Assembly: GCA_963837735.1 (NCBI GenBank)
Contig: CAWIOM010000004.1
Location: 124,001-188,000, forward strand
Origin: VRUE01 sp963837735
Lineage (GTDB): Bacteria; Actinomycetota; Thermoleophilia; Solirubrobacterales; 70-9
DNA: 64,000 bases
Direction: 5' to 3'
The notes beneath the pieces were generated by a model. The model was not told the origin of the DNA. It was given only the letters and a program-made list of their open reading frames with translations, and made no database searches. The translations under genes and the position numbers were made by a program. Shown here one piece after another: positions 8,848 to 17,666 of the stretch (position 1 is the stretch's first letter; the number at the start of each line of letters is the position of its first letter).

Positions 8848-9645
8848 ATGACCAACGACTTCACGGAGCTGGCGAGCGTCGACGGGACCGTCACCCCCAC
8901 CGCCGAGGCGATGGTGCCGATGAAGGACGACGGGCTCTACCGCGGCGACGGCGCCTTCGAGGTGATCCGCCTCTACCGGGGCCGCCCATTCGCGCTCGTC
9001 GACCACCTCGATCGGCTGCAGCGCTCTGCCGCCTCGATCGAGCTCGAGTTCGACCGCGGGGCGCTCGAGGCCGAGATCGCCGCCCTGCTCGCCGAGCACG
9101 GCGAGGGCGACGGTCAGCTGCGCCTGATCGTCACCCGCGGCGGCCGGCGGATCGCGGCCACCGAGCCACTCCCCCCGCACGGTGAATCGCTGCGCGTGGC
9201 GACGGTCACCTACGCGCCCAGCGTGATCCTCAACGGGGTCAAGTCGCTGTCCTACGCGGCCAATATGCAGGCGACGCGGATCGCCAAAGGATCGGGCGCC
9301 GACGAGGCCGTCCTGGTCGGCCTCGACGGCACCGTGCTCGAGCCGCCGACCTCCTCGATCTTCTGGGTCTCCCCGCAGGGCGGCCTGCGCACGCCGGCCC
9401 TCGGCGCGGGCGTGCTCGAGTCGATCACCCGCGACCGCCTGGTCAAGGCGCTCGACGTCGAGGAGGGCTCCTGGCCGGTCGACGACCTGCGCGCCGCCGG
9501 GGAGGCGTTCCTGGCGTCGACCACACGCGAGGTGCAGCCGGTCGCCGCGATCGACGGCGTCGAGCTGGCCGCCGCGCCCGGCCCGCGCACGCTCGAGGCC
9601 CAGGAGGCCTTCGCCGCGACCCTCGGCCGCGAGCTTCGAGAATGA
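8848..9645 (+). CDS. Class IV aminotransferase (IlvE/PabC-like)
   Basis: This 265-residue fold-type IV PLP enzyme is of branched-chain aminotransferase or aminodeoxychorismate lyase type. The PLP lysine is in VKSLSYAANMQA. GDGAFEVIRLYRGRPFAL is the usual N-terminal segment, and EPPTSSIFWV the conserved Glu/Ser-Ser-x-Phe region. The length suits either enzyme, and sequence alone does not decide between them. Its position between thiolase and acyl-CoA dehydrogenase genes, 16 bases after the thiolase stop, is unusual for a folate or amino-acid enzyme. Confidence 0.86.
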   Translation: MTNDFTELASVDGTVTPTAEAMVPMKDDGLYRGDGAFEVIRLYRGRPFALVDHLDRLQRSAASIELEFDRGALEAEIAALLAEHGEGDGQLRLIVTRGGRRIAATEPLPPHGESLRVATVTYAPSVILNGVKSLSYAANMQATRIAKGSGADEAVLVGLDGTVLEPPTSSIFWVSPQGGLRTPALGAGVLESITRDRLVKALDVEEGSWPVDDLRAAGEAFLASTTREVQPVAAIDGVELAAAPGPRTLEAQEAFAATLGRELRE

Positions 9646-9673
9646 CGAGCGAATCCAGAAAGCAAGGGGTGAG

Positions 9674-10834
9674 ATGGACTTCCAGTTGAGCGACGAGCAG
9701 AAGCTGATCTCCGAGGCGGCGCGCGAATTCGCCGACAGGGAGATCGCCCCGCGGGTCAAGGAGAACGACCGCGCCGCGCGCTTCGACCGCGAGCTGGCGA
9801 GCAAGCTCGGCGAGGTCGGCTACCTCGGGGCGCCGGTCGCCGAAGAGTACGGCGGCCGTGGGCTCGACTACCTCGGCTACGGGTTGATCGTCGAACAGGT
9901 CGGCCGCGCCGATTCCTCGGCGCGAACGGTGGTTTCGGTGCAAACCTCGCTGGTCGCCGGCTCGATCGAGAAGTGGGGCACCGAGGAGCAGAAGCAGCGC
10001 TGGCTGCCGAACCTCTGCTCGGGCGAGTGGCTCGGCTGCTTCGGGCTGACCGAGCCCGACACCGGCTCCGATGCCGCCAACCTGCGCACGAGGGCGACGA
10101 AGACCGACTCGGGCTGGTCGATCAGCGGCCAGAAGATGTGGATCAGCCTCGGCAACTTCTCCGAGGTGGCGCTGATCTTCGCCCAGACCGATCCCGAGAA
10201 GAAGCACAAGGGGCTCGCCTGCTTCCTCGTCCCGACCGCCAGCGAGGGTTTCACGACACAGGAGATCCACGGCAAGCTCGGCCTGCGGTCCTCCGACACC
10301 GCGGAGCTCTCGCTCGACGGCGTCGAGGTCGGCGAGGACGCGATGCTCGGCGAGATCGGCGACGGCTTCAAGGTCGCGATGAGCGCCCTCGACAACGGCC
10401 GCTACAGCGTCGCCGCCGGCTGTGTCGGGATCTGCGAGGGCTGCGTCGAAGCGTCCGTCGCCTACGCGAAAGAGCGCGAACAGTTCGGCGTCCCCCTGGC
10501 CCGCTTCCAGCTCGTCCAGGAGATGATCGCCGACATGATCCTCAAGCGCGACGCCAGCCGGATGCTGGTCTACCGGGCCGGGGCGCTCAAGGACGAAGGC
10601 AAGCCGAACACGACGGAGACCTCGGTGGCCAAGCTCTACGCGACCGAGTCGGCGGTCGAGTGCGCGAATCTGGCGATCCAGGTCCACGGCGGCGCCGGCT
10701 ACGTCGACGACTACCCGGTCGAGCGCTACCTTCGCGACGCCCGCGTAACCACTCTGTACGAGGGGACCTCGCAGATCCAGAAGATGATCATCGGCCGCGC
10801 CGCGACCGGGATCAACGCGATGACGCCCCTATAG
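9674..10834 (+). CDS. Acyl-CoA dehydrogenase
   Basis: This 386-residue FAD enzyme introduces the trans-2 double bond in acyl-CoA. It has the N-terminal helix MDFQLSDEQKLISEAAREF, the FAD/substrate motif GLTEPDTGSDA and the C-terminal TTLYEGTSQIQKMIIGR, whose Glu (E363) is the catalytic base of short/medium-chain enzymes. The length is normal. GGTGAG lies just upstream of the ATG as a ribosome site. Its electrons would go to an electron-transfer flavoprotein encoded elsewhere. The enoyl-CoA hydratase gene follows after 3 bases. Confidence 0.95.
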   Translation: MDFQLSDEQKLISEAAREFADREIAPRVKENDRAARFDRELASKLGEVGYLGAPVAEEYGGRGLDYLGYGLIVEQVGRADSSARTVVSVQTSLVAGSIEKWGTEEQKQRWLPNLCSGEWLGCFGLTEPDTGSDAANLRTRATKTDSGWSISGQKMWISLGNFSEVALIFAQTDPEKKHKGLACFLVPTASEGFTTQEIHGKLGLRSSDTAELSLDGVEVGEDAMLGEIGDGFKVAMSALDNGRYSVAAGCVGICEGCVEASVAYAKEREQFGVPLARFQLVQEMIADMILKRDASRMLVYRAGALKDEGKPNTTETSVAKLYATESAVECANLAIQVHGGAGYVDDYPVERYLRDARVTTLYEGTSQIQKMIIGRAATGINAMTPL

Positions 10835-10837
10835 GCC

Positions 10838-11607
10838 GTGGCGGACCAGGTGGAGACCTCGATCGACGGCCACGTCGCCGTCTGCGGCTGAACCGGCCGG
10901 AGGCACGCAACGCGCTCTCGGCGGAGATGATGGAGGAGATCGCCGGCGTGCTGGAGCGCCTCGACGCCGACACCGAGGTCCGCTGCGTCGTGATCGCCGG
11001 GTCCGACGACGTCTTTGCCGCCGGCGCCGACATCAGGGCGATGGCCGAGCGCACGCTGCCCGAGGCCCTCTACCACCCCGCGGCCGGCTTCTGGCGGCGC
11101 CTCGGCGCCGTCAAGACACCGCTCGTCGCCGCGGTCTCCGGCTTCGCGCTCGGCGGCGGCTGCGAGCTGGCGCTCGCCTGCGACATGATCGTCGCCTCCG
11201 AGACGGCGCTCTTCGGCCAGCCCGAGATAACCCTCGGGATCATCCCCGGCGGCGGTGGCACGCAACGCCTGACTCGGGTGCTTGGCAAGCAGCGGGCGAT
11301 GGAGTACGTGCTGACAGGTCGCCGCTTCGACGCCGGCATGGCTCTGGAGATGGGCCTCGTCAACCGGGTGACCAAGAAGAAGGGCTGGCTCGAGGAGGCG
11401 ATCGAGCTCGCCGGCACGGTCGCCGCCCGCCCGCCGATCGCCGCCCGGCTCGCGAAGCAGGCGGTGCTCGCCGCCGACGAGACCGGGCTCTCGGCGGGGA
11501 TGGACAGCGAGCGGCGGATGTTCGAGATCGCGATGGCGACCGAGGACCGGGTCGAGGGGATGAACGCCTTCGTCGAGAAGCGCGAGCCGAAGTTCGAGGG
11601 CCGCTAG
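10838..11607 (+). pseudogene. Enoyl-CoA hydratase/isomerase, broken by a one-base deletion
   Basis: This crotonase-family protein hydrates 2-enoyl-CoA. From GTG 10838 the frame reads MADQVETSIDGHVAV and hits a stop at 10889. The rest (RLNRPEARNALSAEMM to KFEGR) continues one frame over. Adding one base near 10882 gives a seamless 256-residue enzyme, the usual length. The oxyanion-hole motifs FAAGADIRAM and GGGCELALACDM and the GQPEITLGIIPGGGGTQRL segment are intact. A sequencing error is more likely than true inactivation. The stop overlaps the GTG of the cupin gene. Confidence 0.85.
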
Positions 11608-12095
11608 TGGCGAACATCCTCGAACCGGATTTCGACTCCTCGAGCGACCGGCCCGGGTTTGAATGGCGGCGCGCAGCGCTCGGCCGCCAGGCGGGCGGCG
11701 AGCGACTCGGCGCCAGCCTCTTCGCGCTGCCGCCGGGTGAGGCGCTGTTCCCGCTCCACTACCACCTCGGCAACGAGGAGATGCTCGTCGTGCTCGAGGG
11801 CTCCCCGTCGCTGCGCACCCTCGCCGGCGAGCGGGCGCTGGAGCCAGGCGAGGTCGTCTGCTTCCCGCGCGGCGAGCAGGGCGCCCACCAGGTCCTCAAC
11901 CGCTCCGCCGAGCAGGCGCGCGTGCTCCTGGTCAGCGAGATGAACTCGCCCGAGGTCGTCGTCCGTCCCGAGTCGGGCAAGCTCAGCGCCTTCGGGCGCC
12001 CGCCAGGCAGCGACGCCGAGGGCATCCACCGGGTCTTCTACGAGCGCGACGAGGTCCCCCTCTGGGAGGGCGAGGACCCGCCCCCGGAGCGATGA
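11607..12095 (+). CDS. Cupin domain protein
   Basis: This 162-residue single-domain cupin has its metal-binding motif in PLHYHLGNEEMLVVLEG (two His, one Glu) and a second motif in PGEVVCFPRGEQGAHQVLN. The GTG start shares its G with the preceding TAG stop, and its stop overlaps the next ATG (ATGA at 12092-12095), so all three are translationally coupled. Cupins of this kind are often sugar- or acid-binding enzymes or sensors; the role here is unknown. Its tail (HRVFYERDEVPLWEGEDPPPER) matches a common actinobacterial cupin type. Confidence 0.85.
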   Translation: MANILEPDFDSSSDRPGFEWRRAALGRQAGGERLGASLFALPPGEALFPLHYHLGNEEMLVVLEGSPSLRTLAGERALEPGEVVCFPRGEQGAHQVLNRSAEQARVLLVSEMNSPEVVVRPESGKLSAFGRPPGSDAEGIHRVFYERDEVPLWEGEDPPPER

Positions 12096-15000
12096 CCGTG
12101 AAGCGAATCGGCGTCGTCGGAGCGGGGACGATGGGGGCCGGAATCGCGCAGCTCGCCTGCCTGGGGGGGTATGAGGCGGTTCTGCAGGACCCGGTGCCGG
12201 AGGCGCTCGAGGCGGGGGCCGAGCGCGTGGTCGGGTCGCTGGCCAAGGGAGTCGAGCGCGAGAAGTGGAGCGCCGAGGAGGCCGAGGCGGCGGGCGGGCG
12301 GCTCGAGGCGGTCGGCGACGTCGCCGAGCTGGCCGGCTGCGATCTGGTCGTCGAGGCCGCTCCCGAGGACCTCGAGCTGAAGCGCCGCATCTTCGCCGAC
12401 CTCGCCGGGGCCTGCGGCCCCGGCGCGATCCTCGCCACCAACACCTCCTCGCTGCCGGTGACGGCGATCGGCGCCGGGACGCCCGGACCCGAGCGGGTGC
12501 TCGGCATGCACTTCTTCAACCCACCGGCGCTGATGAAGCTGGTCGAGGTCGTCGCCACAGCCGACTCCTCCGAGGCGGCGCTGGAGGCGACGACCGAGGT
12601 CGGCCGGCGGATGGGCCGCACCCCGATCCGCGCCAAGGACAGCCCGGGGTTCATCGCCAACCGCCTCGCCCGGCCCTACTCGCTGGAGTCGCTGCGGATG
12701 CTCGCCGACGGCGTCGCCGGCGCGGAGGCGATCGACCGGGTCTGCAGGATGGGCGGCGGCTTCCGCATGGGCCCGTTCGAGCTGCTCGACCTGATCGGGC
12801 TCGACGTCAACCTCAGCGTCGCCCGTTCGTTCTATGCCCAGGGCGGCGAGCCCGAGCGCTGGCGTCCGAGCGAGATCCAGGAGCAGATGGTCGGCAACGG
12901 GAAATTGGGCCGCAAGAGCGGCGCCGGCTTCTATTCCTACGGCGAGGGGGCCGATCGCGACGAGGACCCGGACCTGCGGCTCGACACGCCGACGCTCGCC
13001 GACGAGGACCTCGCCCAGATCGATCCCGCGGGCCCGGAGATCCTGCCGCGGCTGGTCGCCCAGATCGCCAACGAGATGACCTTCGCGCTGGAAGAGGGGG
13101 TCGGCTCGCCGCAGGACATGAACACGGCGATGAAGCTCGGCTTCAACTGGCCCCTGGGACCGGTCGAGTTCGCCGAGCTGATCGGCGTCGAGCGGGCCGT
13201 CGACGTGCTCGAGCGGCTGCAGGCGACCCACGGAGACGCCTACCGGCCGGCGCCCGGGCTGTTCGCCGCCGCGACGCGGGGGATGAGGATGACCGCGGGC
13301 CGAAAACCGGCGACCGACCGCACCGCCGCCCGCAATCGCGAGGCGCTCGCCTCCCTGCCGGCAGACGACTCGCTCGAACAGGAGGAGGCACGCCGCGGCC
13401 TGATCGCCGCCTTCGACCCCCCTCGGGTCGAGTCGAGCTCCGGTCGCACTGTCTGGGAGCTCGAGTCCTACGACTTCCTCGAGGCGGAGAAGCCGCCCGA
13501 CACCGCCCACCCGAGCCTCTGGCGGCTCGCCCGCCTGAACCGGATCGCCGGCCTCTTCGAGCTGGCGCCTGGCTTCTTCCAACTTCGCGGCTTCGACCTC
13601 TCGAACATGCACGTCGTCGAGGGTCGCGACGGCATCGTCGTCATCGACCCGCTCGTCTCGGCGGAGGTCGCCGCCGCCGCCCTCGCCCTCTATCGGGAGC
13701 ACCGCGGCGACCGTCCGGTGACCGGGCTTGTCTACACCCACAGCCACGTCGACCATTTCGGAGGCGCCCGCGGCATACTCGACGAGAGGGAGATCGAAGA
13801 GCGCTCGATCCCGGTCATCGCCCCTGCCGGCTTCCTCCACCACGCGGTCAGCGAGAATGTCTTCGCCGGCACCGCGATGGGCCGGCGGGCCGGCTATATG
13901 TACGGGGCGCTGCTCGGCCGCGGTGCCGACGGGCAGCTCGGCTCGGGGCTGGGGATGACCACGTCGCTCGGCAACCTGACCCTGATCCCGCCCAACCTCG
14001 AGGTCACCGAGACCGGCCAGGAGGAGACCGTCGACGGGGTGGCGATGACCTTCCAGCTCACCCCCGGCAGCGAGGCGCCGGCCGAGATGAACATCCACTT
14101 TCCCGAGGCCCGCGTCCTCTGCGTCGCCGACAACGTCGCCCGCTCGATGCACAACATCCTCACCCTTCGCGGCGCCCTGGTCCGCGACCCGAGGGTCTGG
14201 GCCCACTACATCGACGAGGCGATCGAGCTCTACGGCGAGCGCTCCGACGTGCTCTTCTCCGGCCATCATTGGCCCGCCTGGGGAGGAGAGCGGATCGTCG
14301 ACCTGCTCGAGAAGCAGCGCGACCTCTACTCCTACCTCCACGATCAGACCCTGCGGCTGCTCAACCAGGGCCTCACGGGCCCCGAGATAGCGGAGCGGAT
14401 CGAACTTCCGCCGGGCCTGGCCGCCGAGTGGCACTGCCGCGAGTACTACGGCTCGGTCAGCCACAACGTAAAGGCGATCTACCAGCGCTACATGGGCTGG
14501 TTCGACGGCAACCCCGCCCACCTCTGGCAGCACGAGCCGACCGAGGGGGCCCGCCGTTACGTCGAAGCGCTCGGCGGCTCCGGGACGCTGCTCGCCAGGG
14601 CGCGCGAGGCCTATGAGGACGGCGACTACCGCTGGGTCGTCGAGCTCGTCAACCACCTCGTCTTCGCCGAGCCCGAGAACGAGGAGGCGAGGGCGCTGCA
14701 GGCAGACGCCCTCGAGCAGCTCGGCTACGGCGCCGAGAACGCGACCTGGCGCAACTTCTTCCTGATGGGCGCCCGGGAGCTGCGCGAGGGCATCTCGGGC
14801 ACACCGACCTCAACCGCACCCCGCGACGTCGTCTCCCGCCTTTCGGTGGCCCAGCTTCTCGACGCGATGGCGATCCGCCTCGACGGGCCCCGCGCCGGCG
14901 ATCGACGCCTGCGGATCGACTGGGTCGTCACCGAACCCGACGAGGAGCATCGCCTCACCCTCCGGAACGGCGTCCTCAGCCACCGGCCCGGCCGCCACGA

Positions 15001-15190
15001 CCCCGCCGCCGACGCCCGCCTCGTCGTCGACCGCGGCGCGCTCGACGAGCTGCTGCTCAAAGCCGCCGACATCGCCGAGCTTGCCGGCAGCGGCCGGCTC
15101 AGGGTCGAGGGCGACGGAGAGAGGCTGGGCGAGCTGCTCGGGCTTCTCGACGAGCCGGACCCCGGCTTCGCCATCGTCACCCGCGAGTAG
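12092..15190 (+). CDS. 3-Hydroxyacyl-CoA dehydrogenase joined in frame to an alkylsulfatase
   Basis: One open frame of 1032 residues joins two enzymes. Residues 1-395 are a 3-hydroxyacyl-CoA dehydrogenase: NAD motif GAGTMGAGIAQ (10-20), catalytic-region GMHFFNPPALMKLVEVV (138-154), then two C-terminal domains. Residues 400-1032 are an SdsA1/YjcS-type alkylsulfatase: zinc motif THSHVDHFGG (H550, H552, D554, H555), FSGHHWPAWGG later, dimerisation helices, and an SCP2-like end. Alkylsulfatases normally start just where M398/M400 (ATGAGGATGACC, 13283-13294) lies, so two overlapping genes with an indel upstream are possible. No export signal is seen. An alcohol freed from alkyl sulfate could feed beta-oxidation. 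Confidence 0.82.
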   Translation: MTVKRIGVVGAGTMGAGIAQLACLGGYEAVLQDPVPEALEAGAERVVGSLAKGVEREKWSAEEAEAAGGRLEAVGDVAELAGCDLVVEAAPEDLELKRRIFADLAGACGPGAILATNTSSLPVTAIGAGTPGPERVLGMHFFNPPALMKLVEVVATADSSEAALEATTEVGRRMGRTPIRAKDSPGFIANRLARPYSLESLRMLADGVAGAEAIDRVCRMGGGFRMGPFELLDLIGLDVNLSVARSFYAQGGEPERWRPSEIQEQMVGNGKLGRKSGAGFYSYGEGADRDEDPDLRLDTPTLADEDLAQIDPAGPEILPRLVAQIANEMTFALEEGVGSPQDMNTAMKLGFNWPLGPVEFAELIGVERAVDVLERLQATHGDAYRPAPGLFAAATRGMRMTAGRKPATDRTAARNREALASLPADDSLEQEEARRGLIAAFDPPRVESSSGRTVWELESYDFLEAEKPPDTAHPSLWRLARLNRIAGLFELAPGFFQLRGFDLSNMHVVEGRDGIVVIDPLVSAEVAAAALALYREHRGDRPVTGLVYTHSHVDHFGGARGILDEREIEERSIPVIAPAGFLHHAVSENVFAGTAMGRRAGYMYGALLGRGADGQLGSGLGMTTSLGNLTLIPPNLEVTETGQEETVDGVAMTFQLTPGSEAPAEMNIHFPEARVLCVADNVARSMHNILTLRGALVRDPRVWAHYIDEAIELYGERSDVLFSGHHWPAWGGERIVDLLEKQRDLYSYLHDQTLRLLNQGLTGPEIAERIELPPGLAAEWHCREYYGSVSHNVKAIYQRYMGWFDGNPAHLWQHEPTEGARRYVEALGGSGTLLARAREAYEDGDYRWVVELVNHLVFAEPENEEARALQADALEQLGYGAENATWRNFFLMGARELREGISGTPTSTAPRDVVSRLSVAQLLDAMAIRLDGPRAGDRRLRIDWVVTEPDEEHRLTLRNGVLSHRPGRHDPAADARLVVDRGALDELLLKAADIAELAGSGRLRVEGDGERLGELLGLLDEPDPGFAIVTRE

Positions 15191-15196
15191 CGCGAC

Positions 15197-15463
15197 TCAC
15201 TCGGTGAGCCGGAACGTCACCTGGTCTTCGTAGCACCAGCTCCAGTCCTCGCCGGGCTCGGCGGAACGGATGATCGGGTGCCCGGTTGCTCCAAAATGCG
15301 CGGTGGCGTGCTTGCCCTCCGAGTTGTCGCAGCAACCGATGTGGCCGCACTCCTGGCACATCCGCAGGTGGACCCACCGCATCCCCAGCTTCAGGCACTC
15401 CTCGCAGCCGGCCACCTCGGCGGGGAGGTCGACCCGCTGGATCGTGTCGAGGTGTGAGCAGAC
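15197..15463 (-). CDS. UBP-type zinc finger protein
   Basis: This small zf-UBP domain protein resembles the bacterial proteins of about 90 residues. The zinc ligands are CSHLD at the N-terminus, CEECLKLG, CQECGHIGCCD, and HATAHFGATGHPII. The first pair (CSH) is coded around 15455-15460 but has no ATG, GTG or TTG before it; the only canonical start (GTG 15415) would remove those ligands. The start I give is the GTC at 15463, so either an unusual start or a sequence error is involved. The protein may bind free C-terminal peptides; its role in bacteria is unknown. Confidence 0.75.
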   Translation of the reverse strand, partial: VCSHLDTIQRVDLPAEVAGCEECLKLGMRWVHLRMCQECGHIGCCDNSEGKHATAHFGATGHPIIRSAEPGEDWSWCYEDQVTFRLTE

Positions 15464-15534
15464 GGGAGACGTACGACGACCTTAACGCCTGAGACCGACC
15501 GCTGAGGTCAGAGAATTCCACTAGCCTGCGAGCG

Positions 15535-16020
15535 ATGGACAGCACCGAACAGACCGGAGAGCCGATCACCGAGCAGGGCCTCGAGGACCTGCGCGCCGAG
15601 CTCGCCGACCTGGAAGGCCCGCGACGCCTGGCGATGGCCGAGCGGATCAAGGTTGCCCGCGAGGAAGGCGACCTCAAGGAGAACGCCGAGTACCACATCG
15701 CCAAAGAGGACCAGGCCCACCTCGAGACGCGGATCAAGCGCCTGCGCGAACGGCTCAAGAACGCCGTCGTCGTCGAGGTGCCCGCCGGGGCGGCGGACGT
15801 GTTCGCCTTCGGCCTGACCGCCGAAGTGCTCGACGAAGCGAGCGGCAATGTCAACACCTGGACGCTGGTCGGCTCGACCGAGGCCGACCTCGCCGCCGGC
15901 CGGCTCTCCGCCGAGTCCCCGATCGGACGGGCGCTGATGAACGCCAAGGTCGGCAAGCACGTCGAGGTCGAGACGCCGAAAGGCTCGAAAATCTTCACCG
16001 TCCAGAAGCTCGTGGGGTAG
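15535..16020 (+). CDS. greA: Transcription elongation factor GreA
   Basis: This 161-residue GreA/GreB factor stimulates cleavage of backtracked RNA by RNA polymerase. The N-terminal coiled coil carries the acidic tip in VAREEGDLKENAEYHIAKEDQ. The C-terminal FKBP-like domain ends with SPIGRALMNAKVGKHVEVETPKG. The length is normal, with an N-terminal extension of about ten residues. It stands alone, divergent from the zf-UBP gene, and the VOC gene follows after two bases. Confidence 0.96.
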   Translation: MDSTEQTGEPITEQGLEDLRAELADLEGPRRLAMAERIKVAREEGDLKENAEYHIAKEDQAHLETRIKRLRERLKNAVVVEVPAGAADVFAFGLTAEVLDEASGNVNTWTLVGSTEADLAAGRLSAESPIGRALMNAKVGKHVEVETPKGSKIFTVQKLVG

Positions 16021-16022
16021 CC

Positions 16023-16379
16023 GTGCCCTCGACGCTGATCGAGTTCCCCGCCGACGACCCCCATCGCGCCCTCCGTTTTTGGCAGGGAGTGCTGGGGACC
16101 GAGCTGGCTCCCAGGAGCCCGGAGGCGGGCGAGGGCTGGGAAGCCGACGCCGACGGCCTCCGCCTCGGCCTCCACGAGCGCGGCAGCGGGCCGGGCGACA
16201 CCGCCTCCCTGCCCTACTTCACGGTCGCCGACCTGCCGGCGGCGATCGAGCAGGTCGGCTCGCTCGGCGGCTCGGTCGTCCACCCGGGCGAGCGCTGGGC
16301 GATCTGCCGCGACTCCGAGGGCAGCCCCTTTGCGCTCGCTGCCCAACCGGTGGACGCCGGCCGGTCAGGCAACGAGTAG
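16023..16379 (+). CDS. VOC superfamily (glyoxalase-like) protein
   Basis: This 118-residue single-domain protein has the vicinal-oxygen-chelate pattern: FPADDPHRALRFWQGVLGTEL at the N-terminus, a central Y-F-T-V-A-D-L strand and the C-terminal DSEGSPFALAAQ. Such proteins bind a metal and act on varied substrates; no specific reaction can be named. The GTG start at 16023 follows the greA stop by two bases, so co-expression is likely. Its 3' end overlaps a small convergent membrane protein gene by about 15 bases. Confidence 0.8.
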   Translation: MPSTLIEFPADDPHRALRFWQGVLGTELAPRSPEAGEGWEADADGLRLGLHERGSGPGDTASLPYFTVADLPAAIEQVGSLGGSVVHPGERWAICRDSEGSPFALAAQPVDAGRSGNE

Positions 16380-16538
16380 CAGCGCCCAGACGACGGCGGC
16401 GAGCAGCGAGACGACGATCAGCCGCTTGCCCAGCTCGCGGTTCCCCTGCTGCAGCCCGGCCAGGCCGAGCAGGGCCCCGGCAGGCGGGAAGAGCACGGCC
16501 AGTGCGAACGGAAAGGCCCTCGAGAGCTGCTCGCCCAT
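16365..16538 (-). CDS. Small two-helix membrane protein
   Basis: This frame of 57 residues begins MGEQLSRAFPFALAVLFPPA. It has two hydrophobic segments (about 9-27 and 37-56) separated by QQGNRELGKR, so it is probably a hairpin membrane protein. No family is recognised. The ATG at 16538 and the sensible membrane topology support it, but there is no functional motif. It lies between greA-VOC and trxB, and overlaps the VOC stop by about 15 bases on the opposite strand. Confidence 0.5.
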   Translation of the reverse strand: MGEQLSRAFPFALAVLFPPAGALLGLAGLQQGNRELGKRLIVVSLLAAVVWALLLVA

Positions 16539-16577
16539 CTCCGCAGCCTAGTCGCGATGGAAGACCGGCCGGGTGCC

Positions 16578-17594
16578 CTAGCTGCCGGGCGTCGGCGCGA
16601 TCTCGACCGGCTCGCCGCCCGACTGCCAGTGCGCCTCCGGCGAGGGCGGCGTGTCGCGCAGGAACCACTCGGCATCGAGGGCGCCCATGCAGCCGGAGCC
16701 GGCCGCGGTGATCGCCTGGCGGTAGGTGTGGTCGACGACGTCGCCGACGGCGAAGACGCCGCCCAGATTGGTCCTGGTCGAGCCCGCCTCGGTGAGGATG
16801 TAGCCGTCCTCGTCGGTGTCGACCTGGCCGGCGACGATCTCCGATTTGGGAAGGTGGCCGATGGCTATGAAGGCACCCTCGGTCGCGAGGTCCTCGGTCT
16901 CGTCGGTCTCGACGTTGCGCAACCGCACGTTGTCCAGTTTGCCGGCGTCCCCGCCGACGAACTCCTCGGCGACATAGGGCGTCTTGAAGTCGATGTTGGG
17001 CTTCTCCTTCGCCCGGTCGTGCATGATCTTCGAGGCGCGGAAGTCGTCGCGGCGATTGACGATCGTCAGCTCGCTGGCGAACTTGGAGATGAAGATCGCG
17101 TCCTCCATCGCCGAGTCGCCGCCGCCGATCACGATCACCTTGCGGTCCTTGAAGAAGGCCCCGTCGCAGACGCCGCAGGTGGAGACGCCGCAGCCGCTGA
17201 GCTCGAGCTCGCCGGGGACGCCGAGCCGGCGCGGCTCAGCCCCCATCGCCAGGATCACGGTCTTGGCGAGGTACTCCTCATCGCCCAGGTGGACCTTCTG
17301 GACGCCTCCGTCCGAGAGCTCGACCCGGTCGACGTCGTCGGTGACGAAACGCGTCCCGAAACGCTCGGCCTGGGCGCGGAACTCGTTCATCATCTCCGGC
17401 CCCATGATCCCCTCCGGGTAGCCGGGGTAGTTCTCGACATCGGTCGTGTTCTGCAGCTGGCCGCCCCACTGGAAGCCCTCGAAGACGAGTGGCTCGAGGT
17501 TCGCCCTCGCCGTGTAGAGCGCCGCCGTGTAGCCGGCCGGCCCACCGCCGACGATGATCACGTTCTCGATCTTCTTCTCGCCGTTGTCAGTCAT
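16578..17594 (-). CDS. trxB: Thioredoxin-disulfide reductase
   Basis: This NADPH-dependent flavoenzyme keeps thioredoxin reduced. The 338-residue protein has the FAD motif GGGPAGYTAALYTARA at the N-terminus, the redox-active pair in CGVCDGAFF, the NADPH motif GGGDSAMEDA and the C-terminal FAVGDVVDHTYRQAITAAGSGC. The redox motif is CGVC rather than the commoner CATC. The start is the ATG at 17594. The 70 bases upstream are AT-richer than their surroundings, with a possible -10 TATTAG on the minus strand. Confidence 0.96.
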   Translation of the reverse strand: MTDNGEKKIENVIIVGGGPAGYTAALYTARANLEPLVFEGFQWGGQLQNTTDVENYPGYPEGIMGPEMMNEFRAQAERFGTRFVTDDVDRVELSDGGVQKVHLGDEEYLAKTVILAMGAEPRRLGVPGELELSGCGVSTCGVCDGAFFKDRKVIVIGGGDSAMEDAIFISKFASELTIVNRRDDFRASKIMHDRAKEKPNIDFKTPYVAEEFVGGDAGKLDNVRLRNVETDETEDLATEGAFIAIGHLPKSEIVAGQVDTDEDGYILTEAGSTRTNLGGVFAVGDVVDHTYRQAITAAGSGCMGALDAEWFLRDTPPSPEAHWQSGGEPVEIAPTPGS

Positions 17595-17666
17595 TTCTCA
17601 ACCGTTTCTGAGCTGGTTTTCCAGGCGTGGCAGTCTAATACTTCACTTTGTATAGTAACGCCTCGG

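Noticed and set aside
12038..14656. A minus-strand open frame of over 870 codons opposite the dehydrogenase/alkylsulfatase
   Set aside because: It is rich in Arg, Gly and Ala with no family features, and lies exactly antisense to a recognisable gene. High GC leaves long stop-free antisense frames.
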